Positions 23,162-35,290 of a stretch of 64,000 nt of DNA are shown piece by piece; position 1 is the stretch's first letter; each line of letters opens with the position of its first letter. Source of the DNA: Ampullaceana balthica (taxonomy: Eukaryota > Mollusca > Gastropoda > Lymnaeidae); assembly GCA_944989445.1 (NCBI GenBank), contig CALYLW010000012.1:3125001-3189000 (forward strand), given 5' to 3'. Below the pieces are notes generated by a model, which was given only the letters and a program-made list of their open reading frames with translations, was not told the origin of the DNA and ran no database searches. Made by a program: the position numbers and the translations under genes.

Positions 23162-23544
23162 AAATAGCTTGATCTTCTTCTTCTTCGTTCTCAATTTGAG
23201 TATTGCGTGCCGACGAGTTTTGCGCAAATTGGCCCGTGGTCTCCGACTTCAGCCTGCTGTTTTTTCTGGATGTGCTTCCATAGCCTTTGGTCAGCCAAGA
23301 CCATCTGCAAGGCAGCAGTTGATTTTGGCAAGTGATGCAGCGTTCACATGCCACGGCTATATAAGGGTTCCGCGCATTACCCAGCCGCCTTTTATTTTCC
23401 CTAACTATGCGTTAGGTACCCACTCGAAGCTGGGTGGACTCGGGGGACGCCCTAGGCCCCGGGAACAAATCCATGGATTCGAACCCGTGACCATCGGTAC
23501 GCCAGTCGAGCGCGCTGCCACTCGACCACCGTAAATAGCTTGAT
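23162..23544 (-). mobile_element. tRNA-derived SINE with 12-bp target duplication
   Basis: On the minus strand the element begins at 23532 with GGTGGTCGAGTGGCAG (A-box-like TGGTCGAGTGG), followed by the pol III B box GGTTCGAATCC at about 23475-23490. After an unrelated body of about 280 bp it ends in (GAA)n. The 12-bp repeat AAATAGCTTGAT at 23162-23173 and 23533-23544 flanks it exactly. The tRNA-like head, simple-repeat tail and perfect duplication support a recent SINE insertion. It is non-coding and moved by a partner LINE. I do not assign a named SINE family. Confidence 0.9.
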
Positions 23545-24018
23545 AAAAATAAAGACATAAGTGTACCTCAATGAAAACACACAGAAACAAAAGTTGATAG
23601 AGAGTGGCCCTTTGTGAAGCTGTAGATTAGTACAGTACACAAATACGTTTAATTAATCGATCACCTAAGTGCCGTACCTCATTAACCCATTCAGTCTACA
23701 CGCCATAGAGGCCAACTGGTGGTGCAATAATTAATGGCCATCAAAGGTTTCAAACTTTTTCAAAGAAATTGAGAAGGTTCCAGAAAGAATGAGACACAGG
23801 GGATTTGTATGGCTAGTGTGACGGAGAACCAGACTACAGGGTAACAAGAGAAAGATAATCTACCATAACTTTCAAATACTAAATTTATATACTATCATTC
23901 TCTAGACTCAAGATGATAAGGCTAATCATAACTACATTCAAATATTCACTTTTTTATATGAATAACTTTTATCATATACATTGTTGTAAAATCTTGGGAG
24001 TTTGAGAAATGTGATTTT
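23545..24018. other. Unannotated DNA
   Basis: A/T-rich, with no recognised feature. Confidence 0.45.
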
Positions 24019-24493
24019 TAAATCCTTTATATTAACTCGTGGTGTCTGAGCTCTTGCTTGCTTGTCGAAAAAACTTTGGATCGATGTTTAACCCACTTCC
24101 TCGTAAGCTAGCGAGCTGAAATTTTGCAGTCAGACTCGTGCCGATGATAAAAATGATGTATCAAAATTTCAGGTCGTACGCATGTACTGTAATTAAATTA
24201 TTCAATTTGTAGATTATTTTATTTATCTCTAAGTATCATTAAAAAATGTTTAGATAGAGTGTCGCGGTGCGTCTTATATTGAACGACCTTTTTATTAATA
24301 CTTTCCTGTTGCGCGATTTGGAGCGTATAATTATATTGACAATACTTTTTATAAACATATTCCCGGTCGGTGCGCATTATATTAAACACGTTTTATGAGA
24401 CATAACTAAAATTTTGTATTTTTGGATTGTCTTGCGCTGCGTATTATTATAATGAACATTCTTTTAGTTATGTCTCGTACATAAAGAATTTAT
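24019..24493 (+). mobile_element. Non-autonomous TAAATCC(C/T)TTATAT element, copy 2
   Basis: It closely matches the copy at 15116 along its length. It starts TTAAATCCTTTATATTAACT, has the core GAGCTGAAATTTTGCAG and AAAATTTCAGGTCG, and ends ATAAAGAATTTATAG. One base of the right inverted repeat has changed. Confidence 0.75.
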
Positions 24494-24961
24494 AGTGAAA
24501 AACTTGTTTTTTTTCGAGTTCTTTTCATTTAAACAGAATTTGTTGTGTAAAGTCTATAAAATGTTTTATAGTTTTTAAATGTTTTCATACAATTTATGTT
24601 TGTGAAAATAGAGTTAAACAAAAGGTGTGTGTGTGTGGGGGGGGGGTCCTGTCATTGCTCCATTTGAGTAATGTAAAAAGTATTGAAGTTAGAATCCATC
24701 ACGTATTAACATAATTACACTAAGCCCATTTTACAGGCGAGTTTCCTGCATATACTCTATTGTCTATATAGCATAACTTTATGTCAAAGGATGAAAGTTA
24801 TTCTGACTTAGACAGGTGGATTTATACCTGTCCATCTGTTACATTAAAAAAAACTCTCCAATTTGAAAGGTTCTGAAATTAACTCGCCAACCCATTCCAT
24901 CATTATTTAAAAATATAACTGGTGGCTTTATCCTAACACATTTGAGAGAATCAACTTCAAG
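24494..24961. other. Unannotated DNA
   Basis: GT tract followed by ten G at 24637-24646. No gene seen. Confidence 0.45.
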
Positions 24962-25427
24962 CAACATCTACTGGGCCTACTATTTGCTGTTGTAACAGTA
25001 GATCAACATCTACCAGGCCTACTATTTGCTGTTGTAACAGTACATCAACATCTACTGGGCCTACTATTTGCTGTTGTAACAGTACACCAACATCTACTGG
25101 GCCTACTATTTGCTGTTGTAACAGTACACCAACATCTACTAGGCCTACTATTTTCTGTTGTAACAGTACATCAACATCTACCAGGCCTACTATTTGCTGT
25201 TGTAACAGTACATCAACATCTACTAGGCCTACTATTTTCTGTTGTAACAGTACATCAACATCTACTAGGCCTACTATTTGCTGTTGTAACAGTACATCAA
25301 CATCTACTAGGCCTACTATTTGCTGTTGTAACAGTACATCAACATCTACTAGGCCTACTATTTGCTGTTGTAACAGTACATCAACATCTACTAGGCCTAC
25401 TATTTACTGTTGTAACAGTACATCAAG
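24962..25427. repeat. 42-bp minisatellite, 11 copies
   Basis: Unit contains CAACATCTACTAGGCCTACT, ATTTGCTGTTGTAACAGTA and CAT. Variants CTGGGCC, CCAGGCC and CTAGGCC alternate irregularly along the array. Confidence 0.94.
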
Positions 25428-26089
25428 TCTCACAAACTCAGCTCGTGCATATATAGGTTGGGAAATTAATAGAAGATCAGACATTTTCTGCTTGCAATCC
25501 ACGTATTTATAGAAACACTTCATTATATAAATGTTGTTTTTTTTTAAATCCCTCTTCTCAAGTAGGTCCAGTGGTTCTCATAATGTTTAAAATAATGCGT
25601 GGCATAAAAACCAAAATGACTCATGCTATGGCCGTCGATTCTTTTCATTAAATTAATTTCGGCAGGAGTATACATATGAAATCTATGGTGTAACACTCAA
25701 ACCAAAGAAATGACCCACTGGCTAAGGCTAAAGGTTTATCCACTAAGTTTAAAGGAACGCTACATTAAATTTCTTGGCCCCCTGCTGTCAAAACTAATTA
25801 ACAATTATTTCTTAGGACATTTAAAAAAAAACAACATACAAACTAAACCTGGTGTTTGGCTTCCATCAATGAAGTCCCCAGTCCCCAGGCCAAGGATTCT
25901 TGTTACCGTTAACATTGACCTGGGTTTTAATGAGGCTACCCCATTTGCCAGTGTGGCAACACCAGGTAGGCCTTGCTACTACCCAGGGTTTCCCAAGGCT
26001 ACCCCGGTAGGCCGTAGGCAATGTGGATATCCCAGGAAGGCATTGTGTTTGCCCAAGATTTCGTAAGGCTACGACTTAGAAGGTTGTGA
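25428..26089. other. Unannotated DNA leading into an array
   Basis: From about 25905, degenerate GGCTACCCC-type repeats foreshadow the next array. The ORF at 25710-26066 is not recognised. Confidence 0.45.
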
Positions 26090-26845
26090 CTGTGTGGGTA
26101 GTCCCTTGCAAGCCTTGTGGGTACCCCAGATAAGAAGTGTGGCTAGCTACCCCTTGTACGCCTTGTGGGTACCCCAGATAAGAAGTGTGGCTAGCTACCC
26201 ATTGTAAGCCTTGTGGGTACCCCAGATAAGCAGTGTGGCTACCCCTTATAAGCCTTGTGGGTTCCCCAGATAAGCAGTGTGGCTACCCCTTATAAGCCTT
26301 GCGGCTACCCCAGATAAGTAGTGTGGCTACACTTTGTAAGCCTTGTGGGTTCCCCAGATAAGCAGTGTGGCTACCCCTTGTAAGCCTTATGGGTACCCCA
26401 GATAAGAAGTGTGGCTAGCTTTCCCTAGTAAGCCTTGTGGGTACCCCAGATAAGCAGTGTGGCTAGCTACCCCTTGTAAGCCTTGTGGGTACCCCAGATA
26501 AGCAGTGTGGCTAGCTACCCCTTGTAAGCCTTGTGGGTACCCCAGATAAGAAGTGTGGCTAGCTACCCCTTGTAAGCCCTGTGGGTACCCCAGATAAGCA
26601 GTGTGGCTAGCTACCCCTTGTAAGCCTTGTGGGTACCCCAGATAAGAAGTGTGGCTAGCTGCCCCTTGTAAGCCTTGTGGGTACCCTAGATAAGCAGTGT
26701 GGCTACCCCTTGTAAGCCTTGTGGGTACCCCATGTAAGTAGTGTGGCTACACTTTGTAGGCCTTGTGGGTACCCTAGGTCCTAGGTAAGCATTGTGGCTA
26801 CCCCTTGTAAAAAAGCCTGCCTTGTGGCTACCCCAGGTGAGCCAA
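26090..26845. repeat. 40-48-bp minisatellite, about 16 copies
   Basis: Unit contains CCTTGTGGGTACCCCAGATA, AG(C/A)AGTGTGGCTA and (GCTA)CCCCTTGTAAG. Length varies by presence or absence of GCTA and by decay at both ends. Confidence 0.92.
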
Positions 26846-29262
26846 ACACAGGTGACTCAATTTCACCCCCCCCCCTCCAATTCTATCCGTTTAAAAAAGA
26901 ACCATACGAAAGACTTAAGACGCCATCTTCACATTCTCAGTTTGAAATTAGTTTATTTTAAAAGGTAAGCAGTCACCAACCCTTTAACACCCATAGCCCC
27001 ACACACACACATCCACACATGGGCCATTGAACCATTCAGCACCGACACCATCTTATTCAACGGGGCAGACTTAAGAGATCCCCTGTCTGGTGTGTAGCAC
27101 ACACAACAATCACACATGTGGGACCCTTGTGTGCATGCCCGTGAACTTTCCAACCAACACGGCAAGGGATGAAAGGGGTGAGAAAGAGGGGGAGGAAGAA
27201 TGGAGACGATGTGTTTCGGTCTGCGAATCGTGGCGGGGAGGGACGCCAAGGGGAGATCACTGGCAATACGCGCAAAGAAAGCCAGGTCGGTGGGGATGGG
27301 ATGGTAGCAATAAAAGAGTTTGGGCCGACACTGGAGTCACTCAATATTAAAAGGAGCAGTAGAAGGATAAAGAGCCGGGGGGGGGAACATGGCGGCTTTG
27401 GGGGAGAAGGGGGGGGGGTTAAACTGCTTTACAGGCAAAGATTCAAGGACGTCAGTACGTAGTCTTATTTTAAACGCCAGTAGCGTTTATGTATTACCGT
27501 ATTGTACAAAGTACAATGTGTTAATGTGACTTTAAAAGGTCTCAAGTGTTTATAAGTAAAGGGGCTGGGGCACTGTGTTAACCAGTGTAAGTGTACCTAC
27601 AGCTACACAGCCAAAGGTAATGATAATCCACTAACAAAAAAAATATGTAGAAAACTGATAACAAGAGTTCTAACCAACAACGACCAGACGGCGTTCCGCC
27701 TTCAATACGAGCCCTTATTATTGGCACCGCGGTGTTGAATCGATCGAGTGCCAACAAATTAAAACCAAGAGCACTTCCACTGGCTTTGTTTAACAACACA
27801 ACGTCACGCGGTGTGTCGGCTATTACAGTAGTACAACTAACGCGCCCTGTAAACTCTACACAGGGTTATTATTGTAATTAGCATTAAACCAGACCTTAAA
27901 ATTATAATAGTAATAATACAAACCAATGCCAATCAATAAATATGCTAGAAATAGAAGGCAAGGGCTTAGGCTTAGTTAAAGTGTATCCCACAGATTTTAA
28001 AAACTCACTTTAAATTTAAAATTTATGGGCTTAGAATCTAGAACCTGGCAGTGCCCCGCCTAAAACACGCTCACAGTCACACACACAAACAACTAAACTA
28101 TTGTAATTGTAGCTTAACACACAAAATATGGTATATAAATATTAAATACTAAAACTATTAAAGTGCAGTATTACTAATTACAGCACTGATTTGTGTTAAG
28201 TTTGTGTAAAAGTTCAGTTAAGTTACAATCATTTTCGTCTTTAGAGTCAGAGGCACACGATAGAAACAGTAAAATAACTAACGGATAATAATATTAATAA
28301 TAACAATTAACAATCCTCAATACCTTAATAACTTCTAAAATAAGATCACATCATAGAATGTAGCCAAAATACCGTTATTGTCCCGTTATTGCCTTCCTTG
28401 GGCCTACCGTGAATTTTAACATCTAAACTTTTGTTAACTGGACCTACCTTCCTTCGCTGACTCCAGAATAACACAACAACGCTGGATCAGGAGATGTGTG
28501 TATCTATCTCTGGCACTTTATCACTACCCCCAGAAGCAACACTAACAGAATCACACAATAAAGCGAACACACAATAATATCCGATCTCTACATTATGTTA
28601 TTATTGGTATAATCCAAAAAAAGTTTTAACTTTTGCCCAGCTTCAAGAGACCGCTGTGGCGAGTGGGGTTGGTCGTAAACATACACACAAAGCATCCACC
28701 TTATCCTTTGTGCACATAATACATGTACAGCGATGTGCTATCGTATATCCACCCTCTTCCGAAAAGGCGGAGCACGCCAAAAATCCTGTACGGTTTAATA
28801 TCCAGAAAGCAAGCCAGAAAAATTTAACACACACCGACTCACAACATAATAAAGACAGAAGCAGGCCACACAGCAGTGAAAGAATGCCCCCTCTCGCCTT
28901 GGCCCGATCTGAGAAAAGCCCTCGAAGTCTCCTCGCCAGCGGCGAAAAAATCCGAGTCCTATGTACACACGGCGCTACAAAGATAATTTCTCACTAAACA
29001 TTACTGGGCCAAAACTTCGACAATCGCCCGACTGCACCCATGGGGAAGGGGGAGGGGCGGAGAAAGGGGAGTAGGGAAGGAAGGGAGGGGTAGAGAGAAG
29101 CCGGACCGTATTTCAATCAATAAACGCAACCTGTTTGGCGGACGCTAGTGTAGTGAATCAGCAACGGCATGGCTAAAGTTAGATTTTAATATAATGAACA
29201 CAGGGGAAAACGTAACACTGAAACAAAACAGGAAGCGTTGTCATTGTAGGCAGAAAAACAAC

Positions 29263-29263
<1 letters not shown>
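26846..29263. other. Unannotated DNA
   Basis: A purine-rich tract lies at 27170-27420 with G-runs at 27379-27386 and 27411-27418. 27840-28600 is A/T-rich. A GC-richer patch at 28640-29030 carries overlapping ORFs on both strands (28643-28997) with no recognised domain. No gene supported. Confidence 0.4.
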
Positions 29264-29299
<36 letters not shown>

Positions 29300-29415
29300 A
29301 TATAGAGAGAGAGGGGAAATAGAGAGAGAGAGAGAGGGGGGAATAGAGAGAGAGGAGAGGGAGAGAGAGAGGGGGGGGGAAATAGAGAGAGAGGAGAGAT
29401 AGAGAGAGGACATAG
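29264..29415. repeat. (GA)n low-complexity tract
   Basis: Long GAGAGA runs interspersed with GGGG. The minus-strand Ser/Leu ORF here is compositional. Confidence 0.95.
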
Positions 29416-29947
29416 ATAGATGGAGAAAGTTGCTACTGAATCGCAGTAGAATTGTAATTGTAATATTTACTTTAGTACCTGAAGACACTGGTATGTTGGA
29501 TATTTTACAACCCCCACCCCTCTTGTGTGTGCGTTGAAAATGGAAAGCGGATAAGTTCAACTATTTAAATTTTTTTTAAAAATATATTAATTCAGTATTG
29601 ATTGAATTAGCGTGAGGCTAAAAGAATATAATCGGTTCAACTTAACGAGAAATTATTTGATTTTTTAAAAAAAATAATAATAAAAAATTTAAAAAACCAC
29701 GATCCAGTTAACTTCAAATTTCCGCAATATACTCTCAATACTGACAATACCCTATGACCTATGACCCTAGTGTTGCAGTGACGGCCCCATGTCTCTTTCA
29801 CTTGGGGCTAAAATACTGACAATCTTATCAATGACCCACACATGCAGGAAACATAACAATTATAGTTTTTCTCAGTTAAGTGTTAAGAGTTCAGATGTAT
29901 TTGTAAATACCCAGCTGGCCTTAAGTAAATGAAAAACCTGATCGGTT
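29416..29947. other. Unannotated A/T-rich DNA
   Basis: Poly-A/T tracts at 29565-29700. No gene seen. Confidence 0.5.
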
Positions 29948-30149
29948 GACTAGACCAGTGCTTCTCAAACGTTTTAGTGTGGCGGACCGGCAGGAATTTT
30001 TTTCTATTGCATTAGGGACCGGTGCACTATTTTCCTTGCACTGGCAATTTTTACTGTCATTTTTTGATAACTTCTGCGGACCGGCGGCGGATGGCACAAG
30101 GACCGGCACCGGTCCGCGGACCACAAATTTGATAAGCACTGGACTAGAC
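29948..30149. mobile_element. hAT MITE (GGACCGG family), copy 1
   Basis: The 186-bp element (29956-30141) has inverted ends CAGTGCTTCTCAAAC and GATAAGCACTG. It is flanked by the perfect 8-bp duplication GACTAGAC at 29948-29955 and 30142-30149. Several GGACCGG motifs lie inside both ends. No coding capacity; it must rely on a hAT transposase elsewhere. Confidence 0.95.
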
Positions 30150-31075
30150 TGCATATACGTTGGTTTCCTAAAATATTTTTTAAAAATACACCAAAAAAAC
30201 AATTTTTTGACACTGCCTCTTAATAGTGTATCTGTATCAAGCATAAGCTTGCTTGCTCGGCCACAGAGCTAAATAAATTATCAAATTATTATTTTTATAA
30301 TTATCATCATAAACGATTTTAGTTGAAAACTTTTTTTTAAAAAGTCTTGTAAAGTGGATGAAGAAAATTGAGCAACTCGGTAGTTGATTTTTGTTAAGTA
30401 TCTTCTCAAATAACAAGGCGAGGATTTTATAATCTCATGTACACAAAGCCAGCTAGACTTGAAAAATGGGGCCGCGGAGATTAATGATTAATTAATCGAT
30501 TAATATTTAAAAATTGTTAATCGATTAAAAGCAATTTTATCGATTAAAAAATTTAAGAAAATATTTCTTTTTTTTTAAACTTCCAATTTATTAATAATTT
30601 ATATTTTTTTGTTATTTACATACTTTTCCCTCGTATTATTATTATTTATTTTAGGCGTGCAGACATAAACAAAAAGGGGTTTCTTCCTTATTTCTTGCAT
30701 AGCAGAACGAATATGCTGTGTTACGTAACAAAATTTGGGTGCCATGGACTTACCGCGACTTAATCGATTTCGAGAAATAATTAATTGCAAGTTGTTCCTT
30801 ACTGGGATACAGCACTATATAAATTATCAATTATTATTATTAACTTAACGGGACCTACATATGCATTATAAAACACATAATTAAAAGAAATAAATTGATT
30901 AAATTTTCCCAACTAATCGAACATTAAAAAAAAATCAGTACCAGCCCTAATGAAAAATAAATTTGTTGTTAAGGGACATCAACAATCGTGATCTTGAACT
31001 TTTTCTATTTACTAATCAAAGTCAAATGGCAGTCAGGTTTTTTTTTGACAAAATATCTTTCTTCCAACTAACTGG
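30150..31075. other. Unannotated A/T-rich DNA
   Basis: A cluster of palindromic TTAATCGATTAA-like motifs lies at 30480-30560. Otherwise nothing recognised. Confidence 0.5.
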
Positions 31076-31260
31076 TGATATAATCATTAACTGACAAGCA
31101 ATCTGTTTATGCTGATATAATCATTGACTGACAAGAATTCTGTTTATGCTGATATAATCATTAACTGACAAGCAATCTGTTTATGCTGATATAATCATTG
31201 ACTGACAAGCAATCTGTTTATGCTGATATAATCATTAACTGACAAGCATTCTGTCCATGC
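31076..31260. repeat. 37-bp minisatellite, 5 copies
   Basis: Units with TGATATAATCATTAACTGAC, AAGCAATCTGTTTATGC at 37-bp steps from 31076. Variants are TTGACTG and GAATTC. Confidence 0.92.
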
Positions 31261-31557
31261 CTGACAAGTGATGTTCATATATAACAACTAACCTCTGCGC
31301 CAGTGACGCTTTGTTCAGCTGTTGTACCACCGTTATCTAAAGTAGCACCGAACACGACATTGACCTGGTCAACTCCACCCCCCACCCCCACGCCTCCCAC
31401 TTTGTTAACTTACAAGAAATGCCGCAATCTCAGTGGGTATACTAGGACCAGGTGGGTAACAAGCCATTGCAATTTTTAAACTCATGGATCTTATGTTTGA
31501 AGCGTGCGTGTCTAGCACCAGAGAAAGTAGCTGATGTCAAGAAACACTTGAAAGTTG

Positions 31558-31745
31558 CATTTTACACGCTTTTATTTAAGTCACACTGTTTGTATGTTCT
31601 ATGTTGTATCCGATAATTCCTGTAACGTAAAATTAAACAACTTCTGATGGTCCTAGAGATATCTAAATTTTAGCATAGATAGATCTTGGACGACAACGCA
31701 TTGTATCAAAATTTCAGATCGATTGAATGTACCGTAAATATATTT
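31558..31745 (+). repeat. Interspersed repeat family B, copy 1
   Basis: It starts TTACACGCTTTTATTTAAGT and ends in AAAATTTCAGATCGATTG plus ATGTACCGTAA. The same sequence is present inverted at 36585-36782. Its right end shares the AAATTTCAGATCGAT core with the TAAATCCC element family. Confidence 0.75.
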
Positions 31746-31912
31746 TTTTGTTTGATGTTGTTGTATTATAAAGCTAGAATTGACCAAAAGGTTTCAGTGG
31801 ATGATATCGCGCGACACCTACAACACCAGCTCGCTTTGAATGAAGAGATTACTACGCCAGCTCACACCGACTACCAATTCATTGAATATGGTAACAGATT
31901 CAAGACTGGCTC

Positions 31913-32190
31913 TTTGGGGCCGTCCATAAAGTACGTCATGCTATTTTTAAAAACCATTTTTAACACCCCCTCCCCCCTGTCACAAACTGTCACAAATATC
32001 AGACCCCCCCCCTAAAGTACGTCACACTTTCGAACAATTTGTTCATTTTTATTAACAAAATAATTAAAATTTAACATAAAACACCGTGACGTCACACATG
32101 GCCGGAACCCCCCTCCCCCTGTCACAAACTGTCACACTTTCTTACACCCCCCCCTTCTGGAGCGTGACGTACTTTATGGACGGCCCCTTT
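31913..32190. mobile_element. GGCCGTCC MITE, copy 1 (272 bp)
   Basis: Element 31916-32187 has inverted ends GGGGCCGTCCATAAAGTACG and CGTACTTTATGGACGGCCCC, flanked by TTT on both sides. Inside are paired CTGTCACAAACTGTCACA motifs and C-runs. No coding capacity. The 3-bp flank repeat fits a PIF/Harbinger-like target duplication, but the superfamily is not proven. Confidence 0.9.
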
Positions 32191-32754
32191 AGAGATCCAT
32201 GTTGTCTGTCCATCAAGCGATCATTCCCTATGCTTCTACCGCCAGTGCTTCACAGCTTTTTTCATGGCAAACTCTCGAACATATGTCTTGTGATTAGCCA
32301 ATAGTTTTAGCCAGTAAAGTTAAACAAAATATCAATTTAACCCGATATCCAGGAATAGACGCCCCGAACGATGACAGATTATGTAAGTTACAAGAATGAA
32401 CACCCAAAGAAAACAAAAATCGCACAGGCAAGTCACAAAAGGTGTCTCACAGTAACGACAAAATAATTATTTACATTTTTGGCATTCGCGTTTTAGAGGA
32501 ACTGGTTTTAATTTGAAATAACCATCTGCCTGTAAATAAAACATTGATGGACTATTTAAATGTGTTGTATCTGTTTTGTGGGACACGGCGGAAGGAATTA
32601 TTGAAAACAATTATTCAAACATTATGCTCTTGAGAATTACAATTAGTTATACTTATTTCTTAGGAGTATGGTTTCAGTGATTTTAAACAACAACAAATAT
32701 CTCTTTTTAAAAAATGGAAGTAGAACGAGGACTATGTTAGTCTGAAGGTTGTGT
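32191..32754. other. Unannotated DNA
   Basis: A/T-rich, no recognised feature. Confidence 0.45.
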
Positions 32755-33125
32755 GACTGGAATACTACATATAACAATGTTGTAGGTCTTGAATACTACG
32801 TATAACAATGTCGTAGGTCTTGAATACTACATATAACAATGTTGTAGGACTGGAATACTACATATAACAATGTTGTAGGTCTTGAATACTACATATAACA
32901 ATGGTATAGGTCTTGAATACTACATATAACAATGTTGTATAGGACTGGAATACTACATATAACAATGTTGTAGAACTGGAATACTACATATAACAATGTT
33001 GTAGGACTGGAATACTACATATAACAATGGTATAGGTCTTGAATACTACATATAACAATGTTGTAGGACTGGAATACTACATATAACAATGTGGTAGGAC
33101 TGGAATACTACATATAACAATGGTG
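32755..33125. repeat. 31-bp minisatellite, about 12 copies
   Basis: Unit contains GAATACTACATATAACAATG plus TTGTAGGACTG. Two alternating variants occur: GTAGGACTGG and ATAGGTCTTG. Confidence 0.93.
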
Positions 33126-33328
33126 TCTTGAAGTTTGAATATATAACGTGAGAGAGTCGTTAGTGAGTTGAAAGGTGTTCGAACATGGGGCCGTTATTTC
33201 AAAGGTTAAAGGGAGGGGGGGGCGGTACTGCCATCTCCTGTGATTATTTTTGAAGTGTCCAACAATTCTTTTAATAAACGCTTCATTATTGTTAGAAAAA
33301 CAGAACAGGTGGAAAAATGTGTGCACAA

Positions 33329-33619
33329 TTAATATACATAATTCCCGTTGTCTGTATGGTTGTAATGTAATGTAATGCTGTTAGGTGGCGCTGCGATATG
33401 GATATAATGCTGTTAGTTGGCGCTGCGATCGATTTTGTTTTATAGTGCTGCACCAAAAATAACACTTTTCGAACTCCCCGCTTAAATTCGTTCAATATGA
33501 TAATAAATGAATCAAATCAAAATACATAAAATAAATGAAAGTTCTGTATTACGTTATTTATTAAACTGATGTGTATTTAGTTTGAAAACTTCCGTCATTT
33601 TTGACGGGTGATACATTAG
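33329..33619 (+). mobile_element. Non-autonomous Helitron-like element
   Basis: The 5' end TTAATATACATAATTCCCGT aligns with the TC-starting ends at 54698 and 62199. The 3' end has the hairpin CCGTCATTTTTGACGG, then GTGATACATTAG with T following, matching the Helitron rule of a hairpin about 10 bp before CTRR. The interior (CACCAAAAATAACACTTTTC, TTCAATATGATAATAAATGA) is shared with 54698. There are no terminal inverted repeats or TSD, as expected for Helitrons. A 25-bp duplication containing TGGCGCTGCGAT lies inside. Confidence 0.78.
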
Positions 33620-33746
33620 TAAAATAAATAAAAGTACTGTATTACATTACTTTTTATTCTGATGTGTATTTTTTCAAAATAAATAGATTTCAGCTGAAAT
33701 GTATTTATTTTGAAAACTTCCGTCATTTTTGACGGGTAATACACTA
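33620..33746 (+). mobile_element. Second Helitron-like 3' end in tandem
   Basis: Immediately downstream of the previous element a diverged copy of its 3' part recurs (TACTGTATTACATTACTTTT, GATGTGTATTT). It ends with the same hairpin CCGTCATTTTTGACGG and GTAATACACTAG before T. No separate 5' end is seen. Confidence 0.7.
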
Positions 33747-34016
33747 GTATTTAAAATAAATGCTATCAACTTTCATGATAAGAATATGCACGTTACTCGC
33801 TAATCCAAAGCAATGACAGTAATCTTATACGCAGACGAGGATGAGGATATACAGACAAATTTTTAAAAAAATGTCCAATAAGATATTCTCAGATCATCTC
33901 ACTGGTCTATCCCGCCCGGGGCCACTCAAGCTTTTAACCCTGTGGTCAAGAGTTAAAATTTAATGAATTCCTTTTCTCCTTGTACCTAAGACAAGGCAGC
34001 GACTTTGGAGTGGATC
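33747..34016. other. Unannotated DNA
   Basis: No feature recognised. Confidence 0.45.
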
Positions 34017-34196
34017 GTGTAGAGCAGTGCTTCTCAAACTTTTTAGTATTGCGGACCGGCAGGAATTTTTTCCATCGCACCAGGGACCGGTGCACTATTT
34101 TCCCTGCACTGACAATATTTTCTGTCCTTTTTTTGAGAGCATCTGCGGACCGGCAGCGGTCCGCGGACCACCACTTTGAGAAGCACTGGTGCAGAG
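34017..34196. mobile_element. hAT MITE (GGACCGG family), copy 2
   Basis: The 164-bp element (34025-34188) has ends CAGTGCTTCTCAAACTTT and CTTTGAGAAGCACTG. Flanks GTGTAGAG and GTGCAGAG match at 7 of 8 bases. Internal GCGGACCGGC motifs near each end. Confidence 0.93.
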
Positions 34197-34220
34197 AGTA
34201 TTGATTTAAATCGTTGAAAA

Positions 34221-34364
34221 TTATGAGCTGAAAGAATCAACGGAAACGGTTTTCCCTCTATGTAATTTCAGTATGGTCTCAGACTGCCAAAGCTTCAGGC
34301 CTGTATGTCGCTGTATGTCTGAACTTCGTGCCCGGCTACCAATGACAATGCCATTGACAACATT
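34221..34364 (-). CDS. Possible terminal exon of an unnamed host gene
   Basis: On the minus strand the pyrimidine-rich TTTGTCTATTCTATTTTACAG (AG at 34365-34366) precedes an open segment starting AAT GTT GTC. It encodes NVVNGIVIGSRARSSDIQRH at its start and VSVDSFSS at its end, then TAA at 34221-34223: 47 residues, entry phase 0. The acceptor is the best-looking of the minus-strand candidates. No domain recognised. Entry phase matches the exit phase of the candidate exon at 42862-43026. It could equally be a chance ORF next to a splice-like site. Confidence 0.35.
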   Translation of the reverse strand, partial: NVVNGIVIGSRARSSDIQRHTGLKLWQSETILKLHRGKTVSVDSFSS

Positions 34365-34366
34365 CT

Positions 34367-35290
34367 GTAAAATAGAATAGACAAACTGACAAACAATGCC
34401 AACTCCTATTGGATTTAAATTAGATACAATCAATATTTCTGTATTCTTCCATTCATTCTAATTTAATTTTCTTCCTGTTTTACTTAAGCCAGTTTCGTTA
34501 TTTATCGTTCGTAGAATGTTAGAAAGACAACCATCGCTGTTCTGATACCAACGAGCTGACGCTATACGGGTCTTGTTACAATACACGCAGCGTCAGCTTG
34601 TGCCGGCCCGAGACGTTGGCGAGATTTTTTAGGTTAAGTCCGGTACGAGGAGATGTCATGCCGGGTGTGGAGGTAGGACCAAGGAAGAGAGAGGTGTGTG
34701 TGGGGGGGGGAGGTGGGGGGCTCTGGATAGACGTTTATAAAAGTAAACTGCTGATCTCGGGGTCTACAAGAAAAGGCAGCGCTTAACTGATGGATTTCCT
34801 TCTGGCATAGGGATTCTCAAACAATGAAATTTCACGCAAGGCCTGTCAATTTTTTTTTATTTTGAAATATTTTTTTTAAAAACTTAAACAAGATTAATTT
34901 AAGTTACAACAAAAGAATATGACAGTTTACAAAACAACTTTTATGAGTTTCGTCTCCCGGGCACAGGGGTTGTCATTTTACTTGAAGTAACCACTGCTAG
35001 TTTCCTAAATTCAGCGAGCTTCCACACCCGTCCAGCTAACGACAAATATTACGCTTCTTGGACGACCGGGGAAAAGTGGGTTCGAGGAAAGGGGTGGTTG
35101 GGGGCGGGTGGATGGTCTGCTGTATATGTGACTCCCGTTTCCTGGTGCCGCTGAGATATTTGTGTTGGCGGTAACACAAGCTGTCAATACGGATTAACCG
35201 AACACGGCCAAGTGCAGACAGAGTCTGCTGTCTGAGGTGTGAGGGACAAGTGCCGGCGGTGAGGGGATTGCAAGGTAGTCAGGGAACGCC
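34367..35290. other. Unannotated DNA
   Basis: G-run at 34700-34708 region and A/T tracts at 34845-34890. No gene seen. Confidence 0.45.

Noticed and set aside
28643..28997. Overlapping 113- and 63-codon ORFs in a GC-richer patch
   Set aside because: No recognisable domain, no clear splice context, and both strands open.
30480..30560. Palindromic TTAATCGATTAA cluster as a regulatory operator
   Set aside because: It is a short A/T-rich, partly repetitive patch with no gene nearby; chance or decayed repeat is more likely.
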